36,282 nucleotides of DNA from Clostridia bacterium (GCA_017454485.1 JAFTCX010000014.1:1-36282); one strand, 5' to 3'. Shown: positions 17,141-26,485, counted from the first letter of the stretch. The notes: generated from the sequence alone by a model not told the origin. Made by a program: numbers and translations.

Positions 17141-17163
17141 TGGCGGAGAGCAAGGGATTCGAA
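17141..17163 (-). other. tRNA 3'-end fragment, probable attachment-site scar
   Basis: Minus strand reads TTCGAATCCC then TTGCTCTCCGCCA, the T-loop, T-stem 3' arm and acceptor 3' strand with CCA of a tRNA, most like tRNA-Ser. The matching 5' parts (acceptor GGAGAG, D and anticodon arms) are absent at higher coordinates. Such 3' ends are typical integration sites for tyrosine integrases, and an integrase remnant lies 147 bp away. The rest of 16995-17371 holds no gene. Confidence 0.6.
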
Positions 17164-17371
17164 GTCCGGCCAGAGGGTAAAAAAACGTGCAAAAAAGTGC
17201 AAAAACCGTTGATTTTATTGACTTTTTTCATTTTTACTCTTTTTTCTAAAAACGCAAGAAAAGAACAATAAGAATAAAATTCTGAACAATAAAACGGGGC
17301 GTGACAGCAGCTTTTTCTTCTCCTCTCTCAGCCATTTTTTTGACTTACATTTTTTTAAGGAGGCTATCAGA

Positions 17372-17746
17372 ATGAACATCACTTACACGAAAAAAGGCGA
17401 CTTTTACTACCCCGATCTCGTCTATTCCAAAAACGACTACCCGCCCCTCGGCAAGTACGGGATGCTGCGCAAGACGTATCTGCAGGAGCATCGCAAGGCG
17501 TTGTACAGCAAGATGCTGCTGTGTGACGAGCTATGGCCGCACTTGCTGGAAGTTGACGAACAGGCACACGCGATGGTGGAAATGATGGTTACGCAGATGG
17601 CAAAAACCGAAGGTGTGACGGAATCGCTGAAATCGACCGACCCGCTGCGCTGGGTGGGGCTGATGAACAACTTTAAAAGCGCTGCGGAGGAGATCATCCT
17701 GCGGAAGGTGGTGTATCGAGCGTCCTGCACGCCATCTTCGGATTAA
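17372..17746 (+). CDS. tnpV: TnpV-family transposon-associated protein
   Basis: 124 residues behind AAGGAGG. MNITYTKKGDFYYPDL, GKYGMLRKTYLQEHRKALYS and the end AEEIILRKVVY match the TnpV family, small proteins found in Tn4451-like and other Firmicute mobilizable transposons. Their function is not well established. No transposase, resolvase or relaxase accompanies it, so it looks like an orphan. The last ten residues after VVY depart from the family and may reflect a damaged end. Confidence 0.75.
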   Translation: MNITYTKKGDFYYPDLVYSKNDYPPLGKYGMLRKTYLQEHRKALYSKMLLCDELWPHLLEVDEQAHAMVEMMVTQMAKTEGVTESLKSTDPLRWVGLMNNFKSAAEEIILRKVVYRASCTPSSD

Positions 17747-17844
17747 ATATCAAAGTTTTAGACAGTCCGAAAAAAGGTAAAGAAAATAAAGCCGCTTCTT
17801 TTCAGAAACGACTTGGTTGATATATATGATTACGGGCCGAAAAC

Positions 17845-17890
17845 AAAAAAGCCGCCATGTTCCCTGAATCAGTCAGCTATGGCGGTTTGA
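17845..17890. terminator. Bidirectional terminator between tnpV and the histidine kinase
   Basis: CCGCCAT (17852-17858) pairs with ATGGCGG (17879-17885). It is flanked by AAAAAAG on the left and TTTGATTTT on the right, so each strand gets a T-tract. It closes the nine-gene minus-strand cluster. Confidence 0.7.
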
Positions 17891-17921
17891 TTTTATCAGA
17901 AAAACAGAGTGTTCGTGATCC

Positions 17922-19295
17922 TTATGCATGATGATTCAGCAAAATCGACGCGGTAAATACATCATCCCTGAACTGGAACGAGCAAGCCCCGTTGTAGCGT
18001 TTCACGATGTTGCGCATGGACGCAATGCCGACGCCGCTGCCCTTGTGTTTGAGAGAACGGAACGTACCGTCGTCCAACCTTTGCGGCTCAATACCGTAGC
18101 TGTTTTCAACGATGAGCGCCAGAGTGGTGTTGCCTGCGGTCGGTTTGACGAGATTGCCTGTAACGCGAATGAACGCGCCCGTGTTCATGTGGCTGCAGGC
18201 CTCCACCGCGTTTTCCAGCAGGTTGCCGAACAAAACGGTCAGATCCGGTTTGGTGACGAACAAGTTCTGCGGCAGATCAAGCTTGACGGTGTACCTGGCG
18301 CCCTGTTTTTCTGCCTGCTCGGCAAAATAAGCAACAATTGCGTTGACTGTTTCGTTTTGGCAGTATACCAAAGGGTATTCCAATGATTCCAGCGCCGGAT
18401 AGCTTTCCAAAAGCTGATCGAGCGCTTCAAGATCGCCGCTTTTGCGAATGTTGTGCAGCAAAAGCAAATGATGGCGCAGGTCGTGGCGCGATTGCCGGAT
18501 CTCATCCATACGGCTTTTCAGGTTTTCGTACTGCATATTTTGCACGGAAAGCATGTGCTTTTCTGCTTGCAGGAGCTGATTCTGTTCCTGCAATGCAACC
18601 AGTTTCACAACCGTGCGATAAATCAGAATAGACCCCAAATCAATCAGCAGCAGATAGCCTGTGTTCAGCGGGTCGAGCGCGTTTTCCAGGGAGGATTGCC
18701 CAGAGTTGTAAAAATGCTGCATCCAGATCAGATAGAACACGCCGGGGATCAGCCACAGGAAACGCCACATGTAAACTGCGGCGTCGGACACCTGCTCCGG
18801 CATCTCATCCTCTGTCGTTTGCAGCCGGATGACCCGAAAAATCAAGAAATACGTCAGCGGCAACAGGATGCACAATACCGGCAGCATCATCAGCGGATAG
18901 GTCCAGTGATAACCGATCAGCGCTTCTTCGGGAAAAAACAGACCTTCAAGACACTTGGACGCGACGACCGCAAGATTGCCAAGGTTCATCAGCACCAGCA
19001 CCGTAAAGACCAATTCACCCACCGGCGCACGCACGGCAAGGAAGATAAACCCGATATACAGGAGTGAAAACGCCACATCGATCAGTGGGTTCCCCGGCGT
19101 ATCCAAAAACATCCGCAGCGCATTGCCTGCAGTCATAATGAGTGTGACCGCCGCCAGCAACAAATAGGTGATACGTTTGGAGCAGCGCCATCTTTGCCGA
19201 AAGGAGAACAGCACGAGCACCATATAGGGAAACGAATTGAGAAAGGCATACAGCAGCGTTTCCCAAAATGTATAGGGCTTCTCTACAAAGAACAT
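17922..19295 (-). CDS. Membrane GHKL histidine kinase (AgrC/ComD-like, HPK10)
   Basis: 457 residues. Six or seven hydrophobic segments fill residues 10-225. A coiled region (LQEQNQLLQAEKHMLSVQN) follows, then the phospho-acceptor box SRHDLRHHLLLL near residue 270, the N box NLLENAVEAC and the G box GSGVGIASMRNIV. This is the layout of AgrC, ComD and BlpH, receptors for secreted peptides. It is the last gene of the cluster, 24 nt after the phosphatase gene with AAGGAGG before the ATG. No LytTR response regulator is present in the window. Its position behind a C39 peptide exporter suggests it may sense the exported peptide, which is inference. Confidence 0.85.
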   Translation of the reverse strand: MFFVEKPYTFWETLLYAFLNSFPYMVLVLFSFRQRWRCSKRITYLLLAAVTLIMTAGNALRMFLDTPGNPLIDVAFSLLYIGFIFLAVRAPVGELVFTVLVLMNLGNLAVVASKCLEGLFFPEEALIGYHWTYPLMMLPVLCILLPLTYFLIFRVIRLQTTEDEMPEQVSDAAVYMWRFLWLIPGVFYLIWMQHFYNSGQSSLENALDPLNTGYLLLIDLGSILIYRTVVKLVALQEQNQLLQAEKHMLSVQNMQYENLKSRMDEIRQSRHDLRHHLLLLHNIRKSGDLEALDQLLESYPALESLEYPLVYCQNETVNAIVAYFAEQAEKQGARYTVKLDLPQNLFVTKPDLTVLFGNLLENAVEACSHMNTGAFIRVTGNLVKPTAGNTTLALIVENSYGIEPQRLDDGTFRSLKHKGSGVGIASMRNIVKRYNGACSFQFRDDVFTASILLNHHA

Positions 19296-19319
19296 TTCAA
19301 AACCTCCTTATACAAGGCG

Positions 19320-21176
19320 TTAAACTTCTCCCAAATACCGAATACAAAGCATTGTGATATCGTCTGACTGCTCTGCGTCGGCGCTGAACGCTGTAACGGC
19401 CTCACTCACGCGGCTGCACAAAGCTTCCGCCATGCCGTTCATCCGGTTGCTTTCCGCATTTTCGCCGCTGATTGAGAGCAGTTTTTGCAGCCTCACTTCG
19501 CCAAACAATGCCCCGTCGGTATCCATTGCCTCCGTCACACCGTCTGTGTAAAGATACAAAGCATCTCCCTTTTGCATTTGCAGTGTATGTGTATGAAAGC
19601 GGATACTGTCCATGACCGCAAGCATCAGGTCTGGCTTGCGTTTGACATATTCTGCCTTACCGTCACGAACGAGGAGCGGAGGATTATGGCCGGCGTTTGT
19701 GAAACGTACAAGACCCGTTTTGAAATCCAGATAACCGAGCCATGCCGTAACGAACATCTCCGCCTCGTTGTTTTCGCAAAGCTTCTCGTTTGCAACCGTC
19801 AGCACCTCGTCGGGCGGCAGCCCGCGTTCCGCGAGATTTTTGATCAGGGTTTTCGCTGTCATCATAAACATGGCACCCGGGATGCTTTTGCCCGAGACAT
19901 CGGCAATCAAGAAGCCAAGCGTACTCTCATCAAGCAGGTAAAAATCATAAAAGTCGCCGCCAACCTCTTTCGCGGCACACATGGACGCGAACAGTTCAAA
20001 CTCCCTGTGTTCCGGGAACGCCGGAAACACAGAAGGAAGCATGGAGCTTTGAATCGTTTTTGCGGCCGAAAGCTCAACATCAATGCGCGCAGCAGCTTCC
20101 GCAATATACGCTTTCAGCCTGTCAACCGTTGCGTTAATGTCATCGGACAGCATACTGAATTCAAGGGTATCGCGCACCTCCACTTTTTCGTTCAGATTTC
20201 CCTCGGTGATTGCCGCCAGCGAACGGTTGACCGCAGAAAGGTTTTTGACCACCTGTTTTCTCAGCAGTACCTTCAAAGCGGCAAACAGAATGGAAAACAT
20301 CACAAGATCCAGCAAAAGCGTCATCAGAAGGGAAGCGTTTGTGCTTTCAGCAGCCTCACTTTTCGGCAGCACGCCAATGACAAAGAAGCCCTTCATGTAA
20401 TTCACAATGACAAAACTAGGTACGGAAAACACTTCCGTCTGCAGTTCCTTGTAAGTATAATCCTCATTATCGCAGATGGCAATACCGGTATCCTCGATAT
20501 TCTTTCCGGTGTAATGATTGTGAAAGCTGTTGATGACGGACATCTCCTGGTTGCAGATCAGAAGATAGCCTGTTTCTCCGATGTGGCGGTTGGTTGCCGC
20601 AGTCTGCATCTGAAGCAATATGGAGTCATAGTATTCATCTTCCGAAAACCCGATTTGTAAAAAACCGCTTCCGTCCGAAAAACGTTTTCCGCCATACTTC
20701 ATCAAGTGCGAATTGTCATAAGAGATTGCGGACATGTCCTGCACAAAAGTCTCCGTACTGCCATCCAAAAGCACCAGAAAGGCGGCGGACTGTTCCCCGG
20801 AGTGCATATCAAACCCAACATAGTCTGAATTCGTGGAATAGGTGATCATCCCGTTTTTATCAACAACGTTGATCTCCACGCCGTAATTGTTATAGAACGA
20901 TTTCAGCGTTCGCAGTAATTTTTCCGGATCGGCCGGATTTGCAGAAGGTATCGCGTGCGCAATCAGGTCTTCTGCAGTCGCAATCAATTCATCGTCCGTG
21001 ATCTCTTTGATGTCGTTGCTGATGTCTTCCACATGCTGACGCACAAGCGTCATATAATGCTTTTCGGAACGCTTTGTCAGGACAAAATAGGTAACAATTT
21101 CCGAAACCGCGCAAACGGCAACAAGAATGACAACCAGCCAGATCGTAATCACCGTTTCGATCTTCTTCTTTTTCAT
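19320..21176 (-). CDS. Membrane sensor PP2C (SpoIIE/RsbU-type) phosphatase
   Basis: 618 residues. One membrane segment at 8-33, an extracellular sensor of about 240 residues (dCache-like, with GFLQIGFSEDEYYDSI and HIGETGYLLICN), a second membrane segment near 285-310, a HAMP linker, then a PP2C domain from about 370. Metal-binding Asp lie in EVGGDFYDFY, FLIADVSGKSIPG and SDDITMLCI. In RsbU and SpoIIE this domain removes phosphate from a STAS antagonist, freeing it to bind its kinase. Both partners are encoded in the same cluster. Its start is 3 nt after the upstream ABC gene. An extracellular signal is expected but its nature cannot be read. Confidence 0.9.
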   Translation of the reverse strand: MKKKKIETVITIWLVVILVAVCAVSEIVTYFVLTKRSEKHYMTLVRQHVEDISNDIKEITDDELIATAEDLIAHAIPSANPADPEKLLRTLKSFYNNYGVEINVVDKNGMITYSTNSDYVGFDMHSGEQSAAFLVLLDGSTETFVQDMSAISYDNSHLMKYGGKRFSDGSGFLQIGFSEDEYYDSILLQMQTAATNRHIGETGYLLICNQEMSVINSFHNHYTGKNIEDTGIAICDNEDYTYKELQTEVFSVPSFVIVNYMKGFFVIGVLPKSEAAESTNASLLMTLLLDLVMFSILFAALKVLLRKQVVKNLSAVNRSLAAITEGNLNEKVEVRDTLEFSMLSDDINATVDRLKAYIAEAAARIDVELSAAKTIQSSMLPSVFPAFPEHREFELFASMCAAKEVGGDFYDFYLLDESTLGFLIADVSGKSIPGAMFMMTAKTLIKNLAERGLPPDEVLTVANEKLCENNEAEMFVTAWLGYLDFKTGLVRFTNAGHNPPLLVRDGKAEYVKRKPDLMLAVMDSIRFHTHTLQMQKGDALYLYTDGVTEAMDTDGALFGEVRLQKLLSISGENAESNRMNGMAEALCSRVSEAVTAFSADAEQSDDITMLCIRYLGEV

Positions 21177-21179
21177 GTG

Positions 21180-23372
21180 TTATTCCACCTCGTCAATGTC
21201 TATGCGCTGCCGTTGCACAAGCTCGGCAAAAATGCCGTTTTTTTCAATCAGCGTCTCGTAGTCGCCGTCCTCCATGATCTTTCCGCTGTCAAGCACAAGG
21301 ATGCGGTCACAGTTGCGGATCGTGGAAAGTCGGTGTGCGATAACGATGCGCGTACACTTCAACTTATCCAAAGCGTCGGATACCGCCTTTTGCGTCAGAT
21401 TGTCCAACGCGCTGGTCGCTTCGTCAAACATCAGAATCCGCGGCTTGGACACTACAGCACGCGCAATCATCAGCCGTTGCCGCTGCCCGCCCGAAATACC
21501 ACCGCTCCCTTCGGTCAGCAGCGTTGCCATTCCCATCGGCATTTGACGAATATCGTCTGCAATCCCGGCCGTTTCCGCCGCCGCCCAAGCGTCTTCCAGC
21601 GTCAAGCGCGGATTGGCGACGGTGATATTCGCGTATATATCGCCCTGAAAGAGCTTTCCGTCCTGCATCACAACACCGATCTTGCGCCGCAGAGAACGCA
21701 GGTCGATTTTGTTCAAATCTTTGCCGTCAAAGTAGATTGCTCCTTGCTGCGGTTGTTCAAAGCCCAGCAACAGCCGCAGCAGTGTTGATTTTCCGCAGCC
21801 GGTTTTTCCAACAACGGCAACATACTGTCCCGGACGAATTTTCAGGGATAGGTTATCAATAACCTTCGGCTGATCTGCCTGATAGCCAAAGGAAACATGG
21901 TTCAGCTCAATTCCTCCTGACAGCCGCTCAATCACCTGCTTGTCCAGTGCCACCTCCGGCAGAGTTGTTAAAATCGGCTCAGCCATCTCCATGACCGGAC
22001 GAATCTCGGCAATTGTGAGCGCAACACTTGAAAGGCTGAGAAAAGCGCCTGCGATCATGGCATAGGCCGTGTTGAAAGCATAATAATCCGAGACGGATAT
22101 CTCACTTTTGGCTGCAAAATAATAGATTGCCAATGTGCCGGCAAGCGACAAAGCAAGCGAGATTGCGCCGTTGAGCTGCAGCAACCGCGGCGGATGATAA
22201 GTGAGCTCCGCGCTTTTCGCATAAAGCTCGCCCCAACGTGCAAACACTCTTTTTTCCGAACCTGACAATCGAATCTTCTGTATACCGGAAATCATGGCAA
22301 AGCCCATGCCGCTCGCTTTTGCAGCAAGCGTCAACTTTTTTCGGCTGACTTTTATCTGTGCAAAAAAAGACGCCACTGAAAACAAAAAGGTCAGCCCCGA
22401 AACAATAGCCGTAGGCAGGATAAGCGCCCTTGCATAGACCACGATCTGTGAAAAGTAAATCAGGGAAAAGAGCGTCGTCAGTCCCGTTTCCAACACCGAC
22501 CGGGAAATCAGTTCGCAAAGCCTTCCGATCGCTTCCATGCGGGAAGAAAGATCGCCCGCGCTGTATTGCTTGAAAAACGAAGGCGGCAAAGACAGCACGC
22601 GCATCATAGATGCAGCCTGCACTGTGACGCTCAATTTTGTTTGGGAGCGCGACAACAGCAGCCCCCTCACTGCAGTTGCAATGTGGTGACTGAGCGTTGC
22701 CGAAAGGAGAAAAACAGCCGTTGTGATCAAAAAACGCATGCTGCCCGACGCAAGCACATCGGAAAACAGGATGCTGTTAATATAAGGCAGCAGCAAACCG
22801 ATCGCCGTCACAGCCAATGCAGCGGCAGTCGCGCTGACAACGTCCGCTTTGGAAAGGCAGGACGCCATAAAATGCAGAAGCTCCCGCATTCCGATCTCTT
22901 CGAGCGGAAACGGTTTGTAAAACACGAACGCTTCGTCTTCAAAAGCGGCAGCATTCTTTTTTGTGACGGACACATGCTTGCCTGTGCTTCTGTCTAAAAA
23001 ACAATAATGTGACACGCCTTTGGGAAGCAGAGCGACCACGCTGTTGTCTGCTTTTCTGACGCCGAGCATCGGTCCGATCGCATCTTGAAACCATTTTTCG
23101 CCGAGCTTCACGGTTCTGCGCATGATGCCGTTCGGACGCAGGAGGTATTCCAGTTGATCATCACGGCTTTTGATGCTCTCAGGAACCTCGCGCGTTTTGG
23201 CGTTATAAAAAGATAAGATCTCTTCCATCGCGTCCAGCGTCATACGCCTGTCATCCATAGCAGCATCCAGTTTTTTCCCCATGACAGCGCCGGCAATTTT
23301 CACAAAGGATTCATCAAAAACGTCCGCATCCGCCTGCATTCGCTGCCTGAGCTGTTCGTCGAACCAGCTCAT
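21180..23372 (-). CDS. NHLM-type exporter, second ABC transporter (no peptidase)
   Basis: 730 residues. A 150-residue N-terminal cytoplasmic region without a C39 peptidase (starts MSWFDEQLRQRMQADADVFD) is followed by a six-helix ABC exporter membrane domain at about 170-450 and an ATPase: Walker A GKTGCGKST, signature ISGGQRQR, Walker B RILMFDEATSAL, H-loop IAHRLS. This shape matches the second ABC subunit of NHLM bacteriocin export systems, which pairs with a peptidase-bearing subunit, here the upstream gene 17 nt away. The two probably form a heterodimer or act in series. Confidence 0.87.
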   Translation of the reverse strand: MSWFDEQLRQRMQADADVFDESFVKIAGAVMGKKLDAAMDDRRMTLDAMEEILSFYNAKTREVPESIKSRDDQLEYLLRPNGIMRRTVKLGEKWFQDAIGPMLGVRKADNSVVALLPKGVSHYCFLDRSTGKHVSVTKKNAAAFEDEAFVFYKPFPLEEIGMRELLHFMASCLSKADVVSATAAALAVTAIGLLLPYINSILFSDVLASGSMRFLITTAVFLLSATLSHHIATAVRGLLLSRSQTKLSVTVQAASMMRVLSLPPSFFKQYSAGDLSSRMEAIGRLCELISRSVLETGLTTLFSLIYFSQIVVYARALILPTAIVSGLTFLFSVASFFAQIKVSRKKLTLAAKASGMGFAMISGIQKIRLSGSEKRVFARWGELYAKSAELTYHPPRLLQLNGAISLALSLAGTLAIYYFAAKSEISVSDYYAFNTAYAMIAGAFLSLSSVALTIAEIRPVMEMAEPILTTLPEVALDKQVIERLSGGIELNHVSFGYQADQPKVIDNLSLKIRPGQYVAVVGKTGCGKSTLLRLLLGFEQPQQGAIYFDGKDLNKIDLRSLRRKIGVVMQDGKLFQGDIYANITVANPRLTLEDAWAAAETAGIADDIRQMPMGMATLLTEGSGGISGGQRQRLMIARAVVSKPRILMFDEATSALDNLTQKAVSDALDKLKCTRIVIAHRLSTIRNCDRILVLDSGKIMEDGDYETLIEKNGIFAELVQRQRIDIDEVE

Positions 23373-23389
23373 GGTCTGTCCCTCCTTCC

Positions 23390-25570
23390 TTATTCATTCG
23401 ATACCAGCGCTGTATAATAACCGCCGCGCCGATACAATTCTTCGTGTGTTCCGCGTTCCACAACCTCGCCATGATCCAAAACGATGATCTCGTCGCAGTC
23501 ACGGATCGTGGAAACACGGTGCGCAATCACAATGCAGGTGATCTCTCGTCGATTGATCGCATGAACGACCTCATGCTCCGTCTTCGCGTCGAGCGCCGAC
23601 GTCGCTTCGTCCAGGATCATAATGGTCGGATCGGCCGCAAGCACGCGCGCGATTTCCATTCGTTGGCGTTGCCCGCCGGAAAAGTTCTTTCCGCCTTCTG
23701 TGAGTCTTTCATTGTAACCGCCGTTGCGCTGCATAATGTCTTCGTGCAAGCTGGCGTCGCGGGCAGCCATGATCACTTCAAAATCTTCGATCGATGCATC
23801 CCACATCCGGATGTTGTTGGCAACCGTATCCTCAAAGAGAATCGTATCCTGATCAACAACAGCCAGCGAGCCCGTAAATACTGTGCGATTGATTGCGGTA
23901 ATCGGCTGGCCGTCAAACAGGATTTCTCCACTCCACGGCTGATACAACCCGGAAATCAGCTTGGCCACGGTCGATTTTCCGCTGCCTGACGCTCCGACGA
24001 TGGCCACCCTGCTGCCCGGTTCCAGAGAAAGGTTGAAGTTTTTGAGCAGCGGCGGCTTCAGCTTCGCATAGCCGAAGGTAACGTTTTTAAGCTCCACGCG
24101 GCCGGAAAGCTTGTCATAAGATACATCACCGTCAATGCGTTCATCCTCCGGAGAAAACGCTTCCGGGTATTCCATAACGTCTTCTACGCGTTCCATCTCC
24201 GCGCGCATTTCCTGCAGCGTCTTTCCAGCCTGCGCAAGTGCCTGGGTCGGCCTTGTCAAGCATTGCAAAAGCCCTTGAAACGCAAGAATCATACCGACAG
24301 TGAATTTGCCGTGAAAAGTCAGCACGACACCGAGCGTGATGATCAAAACTTCAGCAGCGGCGGAAACAACCGCCGGCAGCGCGCCCAATGTCTGATTCAG
24401 CCCGGTATAGCGCACGTTTTGCGTATTCGCGCCGGCCTGATAGCCTGCCCAGCGTTCGAAAAAGCTGTTTTCCGCACCGCCGGCTTTGATCGTTTCAATC
24501 ATTTCCATCCCCGCGACTGTCTGTCCGAACATCTTTGCTTCATCGCGCATCTGCAAGCGGATCAGGTTGACGCGTTTCTTTGAAATCAACTGATTAAGCA
24601 GCAAGTCCAAAGCAATCGACGCCACGCCGATCATCGTCAGCAGCACACTGTAGCGCAGCATGACCGCAAGATAAAACACCAGCATAAACAGGTTCAACAG
24701 CAGCGGCGCAAATACGTTGACCAGTCGTTCGGCGATCATCTCATTGGATTGCTGCCTGCGTAAAATATCACCAGCCGTGCGTTGCGAAAAAAATGCCATC
24801 GGCATACGCAGCACCTTCCATAAAAAGGTAGTTGTGGACACAACGGCAAGCCTTCCGTTCATACGCAAAGCGTAAACGGCTTTCATACAGGCGGCAATAA
24901 GTTCAATCAACGCAACGACAGCGAACAGCAGTAAAAACATGGAAAGCTGGGCGTCGCTTCTGCCTTCAAGAATCACATCCAGGAACACGCGCGAAAATAC
25001 CGGGTGGATCAGTTCGATGATTGCGGCAATCAATGAAACCAAAAACACGAAAAGCACGGCAGACTTTGCTTTATTCAGCCGTTTTTTCGCAAAAGAAAGC
25101 ATGCTCTTGGGTCTGCCGGATGGAACGAAGTCGGCGCTCGGCGCAAAATCCAAACAAACGCCTGTAAACGCTGCGTCAAACTCCTCCATGCTGACCCTGC
25201 AGTCGCCTCTTGCAGGATCATTGAGGTAGGCATAATTACCCTTGAATCCTTTTAGAACCACAAAATGGTTAAAATTCCAATGGACGATACACGGAAACCT
25301 TCCTTCGCGTTTCAACGTTTCCGGTTCAAAGCGCAAACCACGGGCGTCAAGGCCATAGTTTCGGGCGGCAAGCACCATATTTTTTGCGCTGGAGCCGTCT
25401 TTGGAAACGGCGCAATCCAGCCGAACCTGCTCAAGCGGCAGCCATTTCCCATAATAGGCAAGAATCATCGCTAACGAAGCGGCGCCACACTCCACCGTTT
25501 CCATCTGCAACACAACGGGAACCTTTGCAACGCCTTTGTTCTGCGGGCGACGCGCTGTTTTCATCTTCAT
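23390..25570 (-). CDS. NHLM-type exporter with C39 leader peptidase
   Basis: 726 residues. The N-terminal C39 domain has catalytic Cys28 (METVECGAASLAM), His102 (NFNHFVVLKG) and Asp118 (YLNDPARGD). It cleaves leaders after Gly-Gly at the inner face of the membrane. Six membrane segments follow at about 165-430, then the ATPase with GASGSGKST, FSGGQRQRMEIAR and TIMILDEATSALD. All key residues are present, so a working peptidase-exporter is expected. The best substrate in view is the 50-residue Gly-Gly peptide encoded five genes upstream in the same cluster. Confidence 0.92.
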   Translation of the reverse strand: MKMKTARRPQNKGVAKVPVVLQMETVECGAASLAMILAYYGKWLPLEQVRLDCAVSKDGSSAKNMVLAARNYGLDARGLRFEPETLKREGRFPCIVHWNFNHFVVLKGFKGNYAYLNDPARGDCRVSMEEFDAAFTGVCLDFAPSADFVPSGRPKSMLSFAKKRLNKAKSAVLFVFLVSLIAAIIELIHPVFSRVFLDVILEGRSDAQLSMFLLLFAVVALIELIAACMKAVYALRMNGRLAVVSTTTFLWKVLRMPMAFFSQRTAGDILRRQQSNEMIAERLVNVFAPLLLNLFMLVFYLAVMLRYSVLLTMIGVASIALDLLLNQLISKKRVNLIRLQMRDEAKMFGQTVAGMEMIETIKAGGAENSFFERWAGYQAGANTQNVRYTGLNQTLGALPAVVSAAAEVLIITLGVVLTFHGKFTVGMILAFQGLLQCLTRPTQALAQAGKTLQEMRAEMERVEDVMEYPEAFSPEDERIDGDVSYDKLSGRVELKNVTFGYAKLKPPLLKNFNLSLEPGSRVAIVGASGSGKSTVAKLISGLYQPWSGEILFDGQPITAINRTVFTGSLAVVDQDTILFEDTVANNIRMWDASIEDFEVIMAARDASLHEDIMQRNGGYNERLTEGGKNFSGGQRQRMEIARVLAADPTIMILDEATSALDAKTEHEVVHAINRREITCIVIAHRVSTIRDCDEIIVLDHGEVVERGTHEELYRRGGYYTALVSNE

Positions 25571-25580
25571 TCGGCACCTC

Positions 25581-26057
25581 TCAATTCAACAGGAAAGATA
25601 GCGGCGAAGTACTGCTTTTCAGCACATAGACACTGTAGTAGCCGTTCGGCAGACCGGCGTGTGCAAAGGCACAATAAACCCAGGCGTCCTCAGACAAATT
25701 TGAAAGATGAAGCGTGTATTCATCCATCACTTGCCCTGCCTTCTGCGGTCGCTCGTTGACAGAATCCAAAATGAACTCCATTCCATCCACACGCACAACT
25801 GTACCGGCATTGACCTCTGCGTCCATGTCATCCTCGCAAATAAAACAGGAAAGCGTGCCGTTTTCGCAATAAGCAGCACAGAAAAAGCCTGTGTCCATGT
25901 GGCCGAAAAAGCCCCACGCGCAAAGGCCTGCCAAAAAGCAAATGAGCAGCGCCAGCACCAGCCAAACGCTGACATTGGCGACCTTGATATAATCATTTAA
26001 TTGCTCCGGTGAAGTGATTTTGTCTAAGCTTTTCTTTCTGAAAATTCCGTTGCTCAT
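25581..26057 (-). CDS. Short HlyD-like secretion protein of the NHLM exporter
   Basis: 158 residues. The start (IFRKKSLDKITSPEQLNDYI) matches NHLM-system HlyD proteins, followed by one membrane helix at about 32-52 (VWLVLALLICFLAGLCAWGF). Beyond it is a short beta-rich outer part (DDMDAEVNAGTVVRVDGMEF) without the long coiled coil or second lipoyl half of usual HlyD proteins. It lies 11 nt behind the anti-sigma kinase gene and 10 nt before the C39 exporter. The N-terminus makes the assignment; the short form suits a single-membrane cell. Confidence 0.75.
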   Translation of the reverse strand: MSNGIFRKKSLDKITSPEQLNDYIKVANVSVWLVLALLICFLAGLCAWGFFGHMDTGFFCAAYCENGTLSCFICEDDMDAEVNAGTVVRVDGMEFILDSVNERPQKAGQVMDEYTLHLSNLSEDAWVYCAFAHAGLPNGYYSVYVLKSSTSPLSFLLN

Positions 26058-26068
26058 AGTCTGCCTCT

Positions 26069-26485
26069 TTATCGTATCGTTTTTTGTATGGTGAATCTGT
26101 TTTGCCCGTCTTCATAACAATAAGCAACAGCATCCATACTGTTTTTTACAATATATATACCCAGCCCACCGACCTGCCGTTCGTTGCCCGGCAAATCAAG
26201 CGCCGGCTCCTTCGCCCGCAAGGGATTAAAGGCTTTTCCCTTGTCAATAAAAGTCAAATGCAAGCAAAGCGGCGATTCGGTGAACTGCGTGCGCACCATT
26301 ACACTGCCTTTGCCGCCGTCATAGGCGTATTTTGCAATATTTACAAAAATTTCTTCCGCCGCAACATCGAGCTGCACCCTGGTTTTGCGCGGGCAATCGC
26401 ACAAGGCAAGCTGCTCGTTCAAAAAGTCAATCAAGATGTCAGTGCAGTCGGTCGCTGCCTCAAGCACAAGCTCTTTTGCTTCCAT
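26069..26485 (-). CDS. RsbW/SpoIIAB-like anti-sigma kinase
   Basis: 138 residues of the HATPase fold. The N box is AAEEIFVNIAKYAY, the G1 box FIDKGKAFNPL and the G2 box VGGLGIYIVKNSMD. Such kinases hold a sigma factor (or another target) inactive and phosphorylate a STAS antagonist with ATP. The antagonist gene is directly upstream and a matching phosphatase lies four genes downstream, so the partner-switching set is complete except for its target. The ribosome site GAGGAG precedes the ATG. No sigma factor gene is in the window. Confidence 0.88.
   Translation of the reverse strand: MEAKELVLEAATDCTDILIDFLNEQLALCDCPRKTRVQLDVAAEEIFVNIAKYAYDGGKGSVMVRTQFTESPLCLHLTFIDKGKAFNPLRAKEPALDLPGNERQVGGLGIYIVKNSMDAVAYCYEDGQNRFTIQKTIR

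Noticed and set aside
16915-17202. 95-codon minus-strand frame over the tRNA fragment and integrase tail
   Set aside because: It runs through the tRNA end and terminator; the integrase similarity is in a different frame.
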